From: an uncultured Prevotellaceae bacterium | GTDB taxonomy: Bacteria > Bacteroidota > Bacteroidia > Bacteroidales > Bacteroidaceae | NCBI GenBank assembly: GCA_947165505.1 | Contig: CAMVAT010000004.1 | Location: 62,001-126,000 of the forward strand | DNA: 64,000 bases | Direction of reading: 5' to 3' | Part shown: one piece after another, positions 17,461 through 25,967 of the stretch | How the letters are laid out: each line of letters begins with the position of its first letter | Position numbering within the stretch: the stretch's first letter is position 1 | Translations under genes and position numbers: made by a program | Notes under the pieces: model-generated | Seen by the model: only the letters and a program-made list of their open reading frames with translations | The model's database searches: none | What the model was told of the DNA's origin: nothing

Positions 17461-18078
17461 ATGGACTTTCTGACATTCAGAGAAAGGATGTACCCGATAG
17501 GGTGTTTCAACATTAATCAGGTGCTGTTGTGGGAGAAGGATTTCGACCGCAACAACCTGACACGATGGTGTCGGAAAGGTCTGCTCGTGAAGTTGCGCAA
17601 CCAGTATTATGCCTTTCCTGAGTATCGACAAGTGCCCGACTTCTCGCGTTATGTGGCCAACCGCATCTATATGCCATCGTATATCAGTTTGCACAGCGCC
17701 CTGTCGTTCTACGGGATGATACCAGAGGAGGTGGTGCAGCTGACGAGTGTGACAACGCTCAAGACTGCCAATTTTGAAAATGCCTTCGGCTCGTTTCATT
17801 ATCAGAATGTGAAGACGCCGCTCTATTTCGGCTACGAGATGAAGACGATGCAGAACGGACGCGGCCTGCTGTTTGCCACGCCTGAGAAGGCTCTACTCGA
17901 CCTGCTTTACCTTAATCCCTACTACAAGACCACACAGGACATGGAAGAACTGCGCCTCGATGAGGACTTCATGCAGAATGAGTTCAATTTGGAACGCCTC
18001 CATGACTATCTCTCGCGAATAGGCAGCAAGGCATTAACACAAAGAGTAAAACGCTTATTAAAAGCATACGGACTATGA
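17461..18078 (+). CDS. AbiEi-family antitoxin
   Basis: 205-aa protein, first gene of a second AbiE-type pair. The start at 17461 (MDFLTFRERMYPIGCFN) is preferred over an in-frame ATG at 17401 because the promoter -7 element lies between the two. The N-terminus resembles a winged-helix domain (NINQVLLWEKDFDRNNLTRWCRKGLLVKLRNQYYAFPE). The middle has the YISLHSALSFYGMIPE and ATPEKALLDLLYL segments typical of the AbiEi antitoxin family. Its stop overlaps the toxin start in ATGA. It is only distantly similar to the antitoxin at 13046-13645, so the two modules are of different subfamilies. Confidence 0.85.
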   Translation: MDFLTFRERMYPIGCFNINQVLLWEKDFDRNNLTRWCRKGLLVKLRNQYYAFPEYRQVPDFSRYVANRIYMPSYISLHSALSFYGMIPEEVVQLTSVTTLKTANFENAFGSFHYQNVKTPLYFGYEMKTMQNGRGLLFATPEKALLDLLYLNPYYKTTQDMEELRLDEDFMQNEFNLERLHDYLSRIGSKALTQRVKRLLKAYGL

Positions 18079-18872
18079 TTGACCTTGAATACATACGCAG
18101 TTTTTTCCCCCCGACAATAGCAAGGGAGAGCCGTTTCGACCGATATATGCTGAAGGAATATCTGCAACTGCTCATACTCGACCATCTGGCAACGACTCCT
18201 TATATCAGCAAGGTGTCTTTTATCGGAGGTACGAATCTCCGACTCATTCAGGGCATCGACCGTTTCTCGGAAGACCTTGACTTTGACTGCAAGGAGTTGA
18301 GCGAGGATGAGTTCATGGCCATGACCGACAGTGTGGTGCTTTACCTCAGGCAGAACAACATCAACGTGGAAACGCGCGACAAGCCTAATCCTAAGTTGAC
18401 GGCATTCCGTCGTAACCTCTATTTCCCAGAGATGCTGTTTAACCTTGGTCTGACGGGGCATCGTGAAGAAAGGCTTCTGCTAAAGATTGAGGCGCAGGAT
18501 CAGGGCGTTGCATACCAACCCGTTGTTGCCAACATCAATAGGATGGGTTTTTTCTTCAGTGTCCAGGTACCGCCATTGGATGTGCTTTGCGCTATGAAGT
18601 TTGCTGCTATCCTATCCCGTCAGAAAGGTCGCGACTTCTACGATGCCATCTTTTTGCTGTCGAAGACCACCCCGAATATGGACTTCCTAAATGCAAGGAC
18701 AGGCATTTCGTCTGTTGAGGAACTGAAGAACGCAGTATCAAAGCGCCTGAAAGGCATTGACTTAAGTCAAAAGCAGCGCGACTTCTCCCATCTTGTCTTC
18801 AACGAACAGAATGCCGGTCGTATTCTGCAGTTTGCAGATGTCGTTGCATCGCTACCATCAATTGACATCTGA
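18075..18872 (+). CDS. AbiEii-family nucleotidyltransferase toxin
   Basis: 265-aa toxin with the nucleotidyltransferase signature SFIGGTNLRLIQGIDRFSEDLDFD (the glycine pair and DxD metal ligands are present) and LDVLCAMKFAAILSRQKGRDFYD, usual for AbiEii proteins. Translationally coupled to its antitoxin. The stop codon (18870-18872) overlaps the first bases of a kinase-gene relic that begins at 18871, so the coding end coincides with the insertion or recombination joint. The opposite-facing module at 11964-13645 shows the same relation to its own relic. Confidence 0.87.
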   Translation: MIDLEYIRSFFPPTIARESRFDRYMLKEYLQLLILDHLATTPYISKVSFIGGTNLRLIQGIDRFSEDLDFDCKELSEDEFMAMTDSVVLYLRQNNINVETRDKPNPKLTAFRRNLYFPEMLFNLGLTGHREERLLLKIEAQDQGVAYQPVVANINRMGFFFSVQVPPLDVLCAMKFAAILSRQKGRDFYDAIFLLSKTTPNMDFLNARTGISSVEELKNAVSKRLKGIDLSQKQRDFSHLVFNEQNAGRILQFADVVASLPSIDI

Positions 18873-18915
18873 AGCCGACGGCTGGCGATACTATGCTGCC
18901 GGATTCAAAGAAATA
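18871..18915 (+). pseudogene. Relic of the kinase gene 3' end (right)
   Basis: 36 bases (18877-18912) are identical to 16932-16967, the last codons of the kinase (DGWRYYAAGFKE). The relic abuts the toxin stop codon and continues as EIKN before frame loss. Confidence 0.85.
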
Positions 18916-18954
18916 AAAAACACGCTCGCTTATAACCTCATAACCCTATAGAAT

Positions 18955-20604
18955 ATGAAAACAAAACACTTGATGACCGCCGCCGTATTGGCAGCTGGAG
19001 GTGCGCTCTGCACCACTTCGTGTAATCAACAAAAAGAGGCTGCCGCGACGGTGCTCAAAACCGTGGGCAATCCCTATCTGCCGCTCTGGGAGCATATCCC
19101 CGACGGCGAACCCTACGTGTTTGAAGACCCCGACCAACCCGGCAAGCAGCGCGTCTATATCTACGGCTCGCACGACAGCCGTATCGATGATTATTGCGGA
19201 CGCGAACTGGTGGTGTGGTCGGCGTCTGTTGATGACCTGGCGCACTGGCGCTATGACGGAGAAATTCTCAAAGTAGATAAAAACGCCAAGGGCGAACCTT
19301 TCGACTCGGTAGGGACGGCTGATGTGCTCTTCGCGCCCGACGTGGCCCTCAAGGTGGATGCCGATGGCAAAAAGACCTATTTCCTCTATCCCAACGACCA
19401 GGTGGGAGGACGCAACGGACTCGTGGCCAAGAGCGACAGACCCGACGGCCCCTTCACCGTGTGCAACTGGAGCAAAGACGACCCCAACAAAAACGATGGC
19501 GTGCTGCAGTTCGACCCCGCCGTGTTCGTAGATGACGACGGACGGGTGTATGGCTATTGGGGTTTCGAACGCTCTTATGCCGCTGAACTCGACCCCGAGA
19601 CGATGGCGACCGTCAAACCCGGCGCGAAAATCGTTGAGGATATGGTGTCGGGACGGAATCAAGCGGGCGAATTCCGTTTCTTCGAGGCCTCGTCTATCCG
19701 TAAAATCAAAGACAAATATGTGTTCATCTATAGCAGGTGGACGAAAAACGGCGAGTTCGGACTGCCCGACACCAACTATACACTGGCCTATGCCTATAGC
19801 GACAACCCGCTCGGCCCCTGGACCTACGGCGGCACGATTATCGACGCCCGTGGACGTGAAATCAACGAACAGGGTGATACCATCGCGTCGGGCAACGTCA
19901 CGGGCAACACTCACGGCTCTATCTGCGAGGTCAACGGTCAGTGGTATGTGTTCTACCACCGTCAGACCGGACTCAATGAGTTCGCACGACAGGCCATGGT
20001 GGCTCCGATTACGGTCAACGTGCAAGAGGGCAAGGGTGGCAAGGTGGAGATTTCCGAAGGAGAGTACAACTCAGAGGGTTTCGCCCTCAACGGACTCGAC
20101 CCCTTGGAGAGGCACTCCGCTGGTATCGCTTGCTGGTACACCGGTCCGAAGGTGGCTGAGCACGAATGGCCCAACAACGTGTTCTATGGTTCGTATGTCG
20201 GCGCTTCGTATGGCACCGACGATAAGTTTGACGCACCTTATGACTTGCGCAACAACACCAACCGGGTGGTCAATAACACCGACGGCTCGATTGTGGGCTA
20301 CAAATACTTCAATTTCGATGCGACCAACGGTCACGACGGTTTGCAACTGCTCCTCACCCTCATCCCCGAGGGCATCGACGGCATGATACAGGTCATGGCC
20401 GACCGCCCGTGGACATCGCAGAAGGGCATACAGCTCGGTTCGGCGCCAATCAAGGCCGACATGCCGAAACAATCGACCGAGGTGGCCATCGATGTGCCCG
20501 CGCTCAAAGAGCTCAAAGGGAAACACGCGATTTACTTGTTGTTCTCTTCCGATACGAAAGAAAAGTCGATCTGCACGTTGGAGGACTTCGTGTTCAAATA
20601 TTGA
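18955..20604 (+). CDS. GH43-family glycosidase lipoprotein
   Basis: 549-aa exported enzyme of glycoside hydrolase family 43, probably acting on arabinose- or xylose-containing side chains. The lipoprotein signal ends at Cys23 (ALCTTSC). A five-bladed propeller domain follows, with candidate catalytic acids in the usual order: Asp in DGEPYVFEDPD or YGSHD near the start, Asp in FDPAVFVDDDGRVYGYWG, and the general-acid Glu in FFEASSIRKIKDKYVFIYSRW. A beta-sandwich C-terminus (about 380-549, YKYFNFDATNGHDGLQLLL) resembles a CBM6-like domain. It stands alone, without SusC/SusD genes nearby. Substrate cannot be fixed from sequence. Confidence 0.85.
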   Translation: MKTKHLMTAAVLAAGGALCTTSCNQQKEAAATVLKTVGNPYLPLWEHIPDGEPYVFEDPDQPGKQRVYIYGSHDSRIDDYCGRELVVWSASVDDLAHWRYDGEILKVDKNAKGEPFDSVGTADVLFAPDVALKVDADGKKTYFLYPNDQVGGRNGLVAKSDRPDGPFTVCNWSKDDPNKNDGVLQFDPAVFVDDDGRVYGYWGFERSYAAELDPETMATVKPGAKIVEDMVSGRNQAGEFRFFEASSIRKIKDKYVFIYSRWTKNGEFGLPDTNYTLAYAYSDNPLGPWTYGGTIIDARGREINEQGDTIASGNVTGNTHGSICEVNGQWYVFYHRQTGLNEFARQAMVAPITVNVQEGKGGKVEISEGEYNSEGFALNGLDPLERHSAGIACWYTGPKVAEHEWPNNVFYGSYVGASYGTDDKFDAPYDLRNNTNRVVNNTDGSIVGYKYFNFDATNGHDGLQLLLTLIPEGIDGMIQVMADRPWTSQKGIQLGSAPIKADMPKQSTEVAIDVPALKELKGKHAIYLLFSSDTKEKSICTLEDFVFKY

Positions 20605-20689
20605 CCTACGCTATCCCCGCTCACGGCAGCCATGCGCTGCCGTGCAAGCGCTATATTGAGGGCGTCGGCCATTTTTTCGGCCATTTTAT

Positions 20690-20720
20690 TTTGCGTTACG
20701 CTCACTTTTCATTACTTTTG
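20690..20720 (+). promoter_or_regulatory. Consensus promoter of the lipoprotein gene
   Basis: TTTG at 20690-20693, a 19-nt spacer and TACTTTTG at 20713-20720. The start codon lies about 25 nt downstream. Confidence 0.8.
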
Positions 20721-20746
20721 CATCCGTAAATAAAAAACCGATGACT

Positions 20747-21790
20747 ATGAAAAAAATCCTTTTAGTGGTGTGTGCCGCTGCCATGCTGGTGGCTTGTGGC
20801 GGAAAATCAGGCTCTCAAGACTCGGTGCCCTTCCTCGATAAAATGGGTGTGCGCACCGACAGCCTGCAAGTGCTGGGCGACTCTATCCTCATCTCGTTGG
20901 AGCGTCAACTCACACACCTCGATGCCGAACAGACGGTGAAGCTTGCCGCAGGCATCGAACCGCAGGTCAAAGACGAGGCGACGACGGAAGGACTTGTCTC
21001 TATCGCAGCCGCTAAAGCCCTTTCCAATGATGTCAACATGCTCTTCCTGTGGCATGAGTTCGGCGCCGGAGGGGTGATGTACGCCTGCACATACGATGCT
21101 GAGGGTAAATACCTGGATGGCATCGAACTGGGACCCTGGGCACAGAAGATGGAGACCCCGGGCGACGGCACTTATACCTGCGAGGAAGAGGCCTGCAAAG
21201 GTGTGTTCACTGCCGATGGGTTCGTGATAGACCGTGCGCTCTCTTTCACAGAGAAAGAAGAGGATATGACCAGCAAATGGAAAATAGAGAAGTCATACGT
21301 CTATGCAGTGGACGACAAAGGGAAGATCACGCTCAAAGAGACGAAAGTCAACAAGTCTGACAATGTGCCGGCCGAGCGGATCATCTCCGACGATATCGCC
21401 GATATGGCGCGAATGTCGGCCAGCGACCCGCAGACACTCACCATGATGGAAAAACTGGCCGCCCGTGATGATGTCAAAAACTCTGAAGACCATGCCTATG
21501 AACTGGCTGTGGCCTTGGCGGGCGCGTTTGAGAAGGTGCCGGCTGCCATCACGTCGTGGGCCGCGGCTCATCGCGATAGTCCCCTGATGGCTTATCTGCA
21601 AAAGGCGGTCGAGGGCGCTGCCATCGACAGGGCGGCGTTGGAAACGGAGTTGGAAGGCATTGCTGATGCCGACGCGAAAACGGCTCTCCAAGAGATGGTG
21701 AAAACCTGGAAAACAGAGGCTCCTGCCGATGAGGCTGCCGACGAAGAAGACATCTTCTCTGAGGATGATTTCGTGGGCGAAGATTTCTAA
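20747..21790 (+). CDS. Lipoprotein of unknown function
   Basis: 347-aa lipoprotein: signal MKKILLVVCAAAMLVAC with the lipobox at LVAC, then a soluble mostly helical protein ending in a strongly acidic tail (ADEAADEEDIFSEDDFVGEDF). An ATG six bases earlier (20741) is also possible. I do not recognise a domain. It is monocistronic, bounded by a consensus promoter and a strong terminator at 21820-21855. Confidence 0.75.
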   Translation: MKKILLVVCAAAMLVACGGKSGSQDSVPFLDKMGVRTDSLQVLGDSILISLERQLTHLDAEQTVKLAAGIEPQVKDEATTEGLVSIAAAKALSNDVNMLFLWHEFGAGGVMYACTYDAEGKYLDGIELGPWAQKMETPGDGTYTCEEEACKGVFTADGFVIDRALSFTEKEEDMTSKWKIEKSYVYAVDDKGKITLKETKVNKSDNVPAERIISDDIADMARMSASDPQTLTMMEKLAARDDVKNSEDHAYELAVALAGAFEKVPAAITSWAAAHRDSPLMAYLQKAVEGAAIDRAALETELEGIADADAKTALQEMVKTWKTEAPADEAADEEDIFSEDDFVGEDF

Positions 21791-21819
21791 GTACAACGAA
21801 CAGAGACGATCAATAGCAA

Positions 21820-21855
21820 GAAAGACACGGTTTTTCCCGTGTCTTTCTTTTTTTT
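21820..21855 (+). terminator. Intrinsic terminator
   Basis: Perfect 11-bp stem, GAAAGACACGG and CCGTGTCTTTC, followed by eight T. It ends the lipoprotein transcript. Confidence 0.92.
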
Positions 21856-21914
21856 GCCATGTTGATAGCCATGCTGCCGATAAAGGGTGTCGCGGCGTGG
21901 GGCGATAGGTGCCG

Positions 21915-22328
21915 TCAAAACGGCTGCATCCTTCTCCGTGTAGGCTTATACGACCGTCTGCGATACGCCATCTCGCTCACATGGTCAAGCAGTCGCGCTG
22001 ACAGCACTTCGTAAAAGCCCGCCTCTTCGGGAGCCACCGTGTGCAGCCAGCGCGCAGTGACGTAGGCTGTGGCATAGCGCCTGATTTCCAAATGGATGAG
22101 GGCTTGCAGCCGCGCATCGGCCGTATAGGGCACCGACAGCACACGGCCCACCTCCAGCAGGGCATCGGCATAAAACCGCTTGAGCAGACATTCGTCGCCA
22201 TCCACGGTCATCAAGCGCGCATAGCGGCTGGCGTCGTCATTCATTTCTTTGCGACGGGTGGCGATGTAGGCAAGGCTCTTCGCCACTTCATTCATGATCT
22301 CCTTCCATTCTCTCTCTTGTGTTTTCAT
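21915..22328 (-). CDS. Hypothetical protein, phage-like cassette
   Basis: 137-aa helical protein (MKTQEREWKEIMNEVAKSLA) with an Arg-rich tail (AYRRRSYKPTRRRMQPF). The ATG at 22328 is preferred over 22334 because the AAAGAGA sequence then has a proper spacing. Last gene of a four-gene minus-strand group. Size, charge and position next to a large beta-propeller-like protein resemble small structural genes of Bacteroidetes phages, but I do not recognise the family. A 60-bp A/T-only stretch separates it from the preceding gene. Confidence 0.6.
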   Translation of the reverse strand: MKTQEREWKEIMNEVAKSLAYIATRRKEMNDDASRYARLMTVDGDECLLKRFYADALLEVGRVLSVPYTADARLQALIHLEIRRYATAYVTARWLHTVAPEEAGFYEVLSARLLDHVSEMAYRRRSYKPTRRRMQPF

Positions 22329-22395
22329 GGTCATTCTCTTTTTAATTTTTATTTTTCTAATTTTTTATTTTTTTATTTTTTTATTTTTTAATTTT

Positions 22396-24966
22396 TTAAT
22401 TTTCCCTCGCCCTCACCCCTCTCAGGCTCTCGTCGTCACGCATCCATCCTGCCACCATGACGCGGTAATGCCTGAACGGGGTGCCCCGCAGGCCTGTGAG
22501 CAGGTGTGTCTTTGAGGTGCCGGTCAGATACCATCGCAGCAGGTCGTTGCTGCCCCATACCGCCAGGCACAGCCGGCTCCCCTGCGGCGAGAACGCCCCC
22601 CGATACATCCCGCAGCACATCCAGGCACGGATGCGCTTGCGTAGGTGTCCGTCGCCCAAGTGCAGCGGACGTGTCAGCGCCAATACCGGTGTGTATCCGT
22701 CAGCGTCTTGTCTTGTCGTGTGCAGCACGCCGCCCCATAGCCCTTCTCTCAATGAATATACCAGCCACAGACATTCATTGACTTGGCAGTACACATCGTG
22801 GCCGGCCATCGTCAGCACGCCTGTTGCCGTGGCCGTCTGACAGGCTTCCTCAATGGTGCTGCTCACTTGGGGGGCAAACACAGACTGGATGATGTCGTCG
22901 AAATGGGGCAGACGGGCCGTCAGCGTGTATAATGGGACCGGCTGCCCCTGCCAAAGACAGGTCAGGCGGTTGCCGCTCGCCGACATCAGTCCCTCGTCTG
23001 CCCAGAACACCACGCTGTCGCCAGCCTCCACGATGTTTCGGGGCATAGTGGTGGTGGTCTGGCTCACCAGGTACTTCGACCGCCAACGGCCATCGGTGCC
23101 GGGCTGCATCGCCCACAACCCTTCTGTCGTGAACACAAAGAGGGGGTAGGCTCCGAACTGTACCCCCGTGAATCGGCGTGTGTTGGTGCTGAAGGATGTG
23201 ATGGCTCCGTTGCCTGCTATGACCCCCTTGCTCATGTCGAAGTCGAGTGCCCGTAACGGTTCCGAGGTCAACAGCAGGTTCTGCATCTTTACGGTGCTGT
23301 TCGTGGCAGGCTGTGCCGCCGCCAGGAAGGTCTCGGCGTCGATCTCGTCAAAGAGCCTTTGGCTCTCGCGATAGGAGCCTGTGGCCGGGTCGTACACCAC
23401 GTTGCGCACCTGCTGCCACAGGAGCGACGCCAGCACGCCCTGGCCTGTGCCATGTCCGCTGCTGCCGCTCCATACGCCTACGGAGTAGTCGCCGGCCGGC
23501 GAGGGCTGCAGGCGCACGCTCCGGTGCCAGTAGCGGTCGGTACCCTGCTGGCTGAGATGGATGAACAGTTGCATGCTGTATGCCCGGCGGTCGGGATACA
23601 TCCACAGCCCAGCGATGGGGTAGGGGATGTCTTGGCGGAAGCGGAGGGTCACCGACTGTCCGTTCACGCTCAGGGTCACGAGGGCCACCACGTCGGCCAT
23701 AGTGCCCTCGGCGCGGTCGGAGATGTCGGCCCGCAGACCGCACAACCGCTCTGCCCGGAGTGCCGCGTCGCGCTCTTCATCTGACAGCGACAGCCGTTCG
23801 CTGGCGGTCAGGGTGTGATAGCGGTAACTCACGGCGGGTATGAAAGGCGAGGGGAGTGTCGCCTGTACTTGTCCCAGGCAGAGACGGTTCTCGTAACAGG
23901 CGGCAGCTGTCGCTCCCAAGCTCTGGCGGCGCAGGTCGGCCAGCGACAGCGTGGTGCCCGTCGGCACGGCGCGTGGCACGGTGACGTAGGTGCCGAAGTT
24001 GGCTGGGTTGATGCTCAGCGCATGGTGAAAGGGCAAGCGCTCTGTCAGTTGGCGCAGGAAACTGTCGCTCGCTGGCGAATAGGTGATGCGGATGGCCATG
24101 CCGTCGTTGTCGCACACCAACTCGTCGGTGGCTGACAGTGAGGTCAGGCTCACCGGCGGGGTCAGATATATATCTATGCTGCGCACCAGTTGCATGAGGA
24201 TGTCGGCGGGCCATGTGCGGCGCATGTTCACTCTCACCTGATGGGTGTGCAGATAGGTGGTGCTGTGCAACTGCCGTTGTTCCACGTCTGTCACGATGGT
24301 GCGCGTCAGTTCTGCGGGCATGAGGGCGAAGATGTTGCTCACATGGAGCAGTGTGCCGTCGTACAGGCGCAGGGCAGCGGCACCAAAACACACGTGTTTG
24401 TGCCAACTGCTGTTGAGCGTGTCCAGACGCTGGTCGATGGCGCTCTCGATGGCGGCCAGCGCCATCGTCGTGCCTGTCATGGCGGTCAGCGAACTGCTCT
24501 CGTAGGGGAACAGACGTGATACCGTGGCCTGTTGGCCGCTCACCAGCGACGACGGCTGTTGCAGGTGTTTCAGCAGGGCGTCGGTCAGGGGCGTCGCTAT
24601 CCGGCACTGTTCTTGCTGGTCTTGGCACACCTCGATGTCGTAGGCGATGTCGCTGCGTCGAAACAGCACCTCTTGCGGCTCTTCTCCTGCCGACGCGCCG
24701 GTTGTTATCGCATAGATGATGTCGGTGTCGCACACCAGGCAGGTCATGTCGCCCACGTGCAGCACGCTGTTGACCGTCGTGCCTGTGCGCTGGCTCCATG
24801 CGGCTCGTTCGGCGTCGTCGTCGGGCATGGCTGTCGTGGGTGCTCGTTTCACTCTGAGCGAACCGCCGGCGGGTTGCAGGTTCATCAGGATGTCCATCTC
24901 TCCGTCGTGATTGTCGTGGTCCGACCCTTCATGGTTGATGCCTCTAAAGGAAATGTCGCTTGTCAT
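22396..24966 (-). CDS. Large protein of probable phage structural origin
   Basis: 856-aa protein without signal peptide or membrane segment. It begins ISFRGINHEGSDHDNHDGEMDILMNLQPAGG; openings of the type SFxGI-N...DGE-M-NL-x-x-GG are familiar from tail or neck stabilisation-type proteins of Bacteroidetes phages. Towards the C-terminus it shows propeller-like strands (YPLFVFTTEGLWAM, VVFWADEGLMSASG, VYCQVNECLWLVYSLREGLW). No integrase, capsid, portal or terminase gene is near, so it is a remnant or a captured cassette. Assignment rests on my recall of the opening motif and on context; an unrelated secreted-like beta protein is the alternative. Confidence 0.55.
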   Translation of the reverse strand: MTSDISFRGINHEGSDHDNHDGEMDILMNLQPAGGSLRVKRAPTTAMPDDDAERAAWSQRTGTTVNSVLHVGDMTCLVCDTDIIYAITTGASAGEEPQEVLFRRSDIAYDIEVCQDQQEQCRIATPLTDALLKHLQQPSSLVSGQQATVSRLFPYESSSLTAMTGTTMALAAIESAIDQRLDTLNSSWHKHVCFGAAALRLYDGTLLHVSNIFALMPAELTRTIVTDVEQRQLHSTTYLHTHQVRVNMRRTWPADILMQLVRSIDIYLTPPVSLTSLSATDELVCDNDGMAIRITYSPASDSFLRQLTERLPFHHALSINPANFGTYVTVPRAVPTGTTLSLADLRRQSLGATAAACYENRLCLGQVQATLPSPFIPAVSYRYHTLTASERLSLSDEERDAALRAERLCGLRADISDRAEGTMADVVALVTLSVNGQSVTLRFRQDIPYPIAGLWMYPDRRAYSMQLFIHLSQQGTDRYWHRSVRLQPSPAGDYSVGVWSGSSGHGTGQGVLASLLWQQVRNVVYDPATGSYRESQRLFDEIDAETFLAAAQPATNSTVKMQNLLLTSEPLRALDFDMSKGVIAGNGAITSFSTNTRRFTGVQFGAYPLFVFTTEGLWAMQPGTDGRWRSKYLVSQTTTTMPRNIVEAGDSVVFWADEGLMSASGNRLTCLWQGQPVPLYTLTARLPHFDDIIQSVFAPQVSSTIEEACQTATATGVLTMAGHDVYCQVNECLWLVYSLREGLWGGVLHTTRQDADGYTPVLALTRPLHLGDGHLRKRIRAWMCCGMYRGAFSPQGSRLCLAVWGSNDLLRWYLTGTSKTHLLTGLRGTPFRHYRVMVAGWMRDDESLRGVRAREN

Positions 24967-24981
24967 ATACTACGTCTCATT

Positions 24982-25392
24982 TTAAGTTTCGTTACAGGGG
25001 CAATCAATCGGCAGGCCGCGGAGGATGAGCGTGATGCAGGGACCCAGCTCAGGGTGGTCGATGGGTTCGCCAGCCCTTATCCGCACTACTTTCTCGGCAT
25101 GACACGCATCCAGCACAAACCGGCTCAGTCGCACATTGTTCACGCGGAGGTATCCGCAGCCCTGTTCGTTCACCTGGCGGCAGGCTCCCAGATGCCGCCC
25201 TCTTGTCTCCCCGCTCCGGCGTTGCACATACAGGTAATACTCACGGTGTTGGCCTGCCTGTTCTACGGCGATGTCGATTACGTCGCCCGGAACGAGGTTC
25301 AAGGCGTGTGTCACGTATGCGGAGAGGTTGATTTGTCCGTCTTGACGGCACTGCACGTCATGGCGGCGGGTGATTCTGTTCACATATATCAT
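24982..25392 (-). CDS. Hypothetical protein, phage-like cassette
   Basis: 136-aa protein starting MIYVNRITRRHDVQCRQDGQ. The start at 25392 overlaps the upstream stop in ATGA, which fixes it; the longer open frame to 25749 passes through the upstream gene and promoter and is spurious. The segment QINLSAYVTHALNLVPGDVIDI recalls AbrB-like beta strands but is too short to assign. Eight bases of the downstream gene's ribosome site lie within the 15-bp gap that follows. Confidence 0.6.
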   Translation of the reverse strand: MIYVNRITRRHDVQCRQDGQINLSAYVTHALNLVPGDVIDIAVEQAGQHREYYLYVQRRSGETRGRHLGACRQVNEQGCGYLRVNNVRLSRFVLDACHAEKVVRIRAGEPIDHPELGPCITLILRGLPIDCPCNET

Positions 25393-25607
25393 GTCAGGTG
25401 TATTTTGCGGGTGCGGAAGGTGATGGTGGTGATATACACGTATGCCCGCGTCTGGATGATGCGTTCGCGGTGAGCGGCAGCCGAGGCGGCTGTGGTGTGT
25501 ATCTGCGAAGCCAGGTCGTAGCGGTCGGAACCGGCTTCGCCAATGATTACTGCGTAATACTTGTGGCCGAACAGCAGGTCGGCCCATCTCTTCAATCGTG
25601 TTTTCAT
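25389..25607 (-). CDS. Small hypothetical protein, first gene of phage-like cassette
   Basis: 72-aa basic protein (MKTRLKRWADLLFGHKYYAVIIGEAG...), overlapping the next gene by four bases. A TATATTTG -7 element at 25747-25754 on this strand suggests transcription starting about 135 nt upstream. Function unknown. Confidence 0.6.
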   Translation of the reverse strand: MKTRLKRWADLLFGHKYYAVIIGEAGSDRYDLASQIHTTAASAAAHRERIIQTRAYVYITTITFRTRKIHLT

Positions 25608-25967
25608 GGTGTTTTCTTTTGATGATGTGTTGAATATTATAAAATAAATGTAGAAATCTTTCTATTTTCTTGTCCATTCCATTTTTTATCTTTATTTTTG
25701 CATCGTTTTTCAGCGTTTTTTGGGTATAAATATCTAAATTCGGCTGCAAATATAAACTATAAATTGAAAAATATAAAGGAAAACTAAATATTTAACATAA
25801 ATTTAACAAAAACTTTTGGAAGTTAAAGAAGTTAAAGAAGTTAAAGAAGTTAAAGGACATTAGTCAAAGTGTTCCTGCTCCCATTCTAAATTCTTCATCG
25901 GCGCAGGCGACAATTTTTCGGTCAAAGACCTCAACAACTCGTCAACATTCAACATTCAAAATACAAC
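25608..25967. other. Intergenic region between phage-like cassette and repressor
   Basis: A divergent control region. It contains the cassette promoter (-7 at 25747-25754, minus strand) and four perfect copies of the nonamer AAGTTAAAG at 25820-25855. It is AT-rich compared with its surroundings. No gene. Confidence 0.7.
25820..25855 (+). repeat. Tandem nonamer AAGTTAAAG, four perfect copies
   Basis: Four exact 9-bp units in direct succession, located between the divergent cassette and the repressor gene, where a repressor-binding array could be placed. Confidence 0.85.

Noticed and set aside
18946..20025. 359-aa minus-strand open frame across the GH43 gene
   Set aside because: Shadow of the GH43 frame; the plus-strand protein has a lipobox and catalytic motifs.
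24982..25749. 255-aa version of the third cassette gene
   Set aside because: Only the last 136 codons are coding; the N-terminal part overlaps the 72-aa gene in another frame and the promoter, and the ATGA overlap at 25392 fixes the start.
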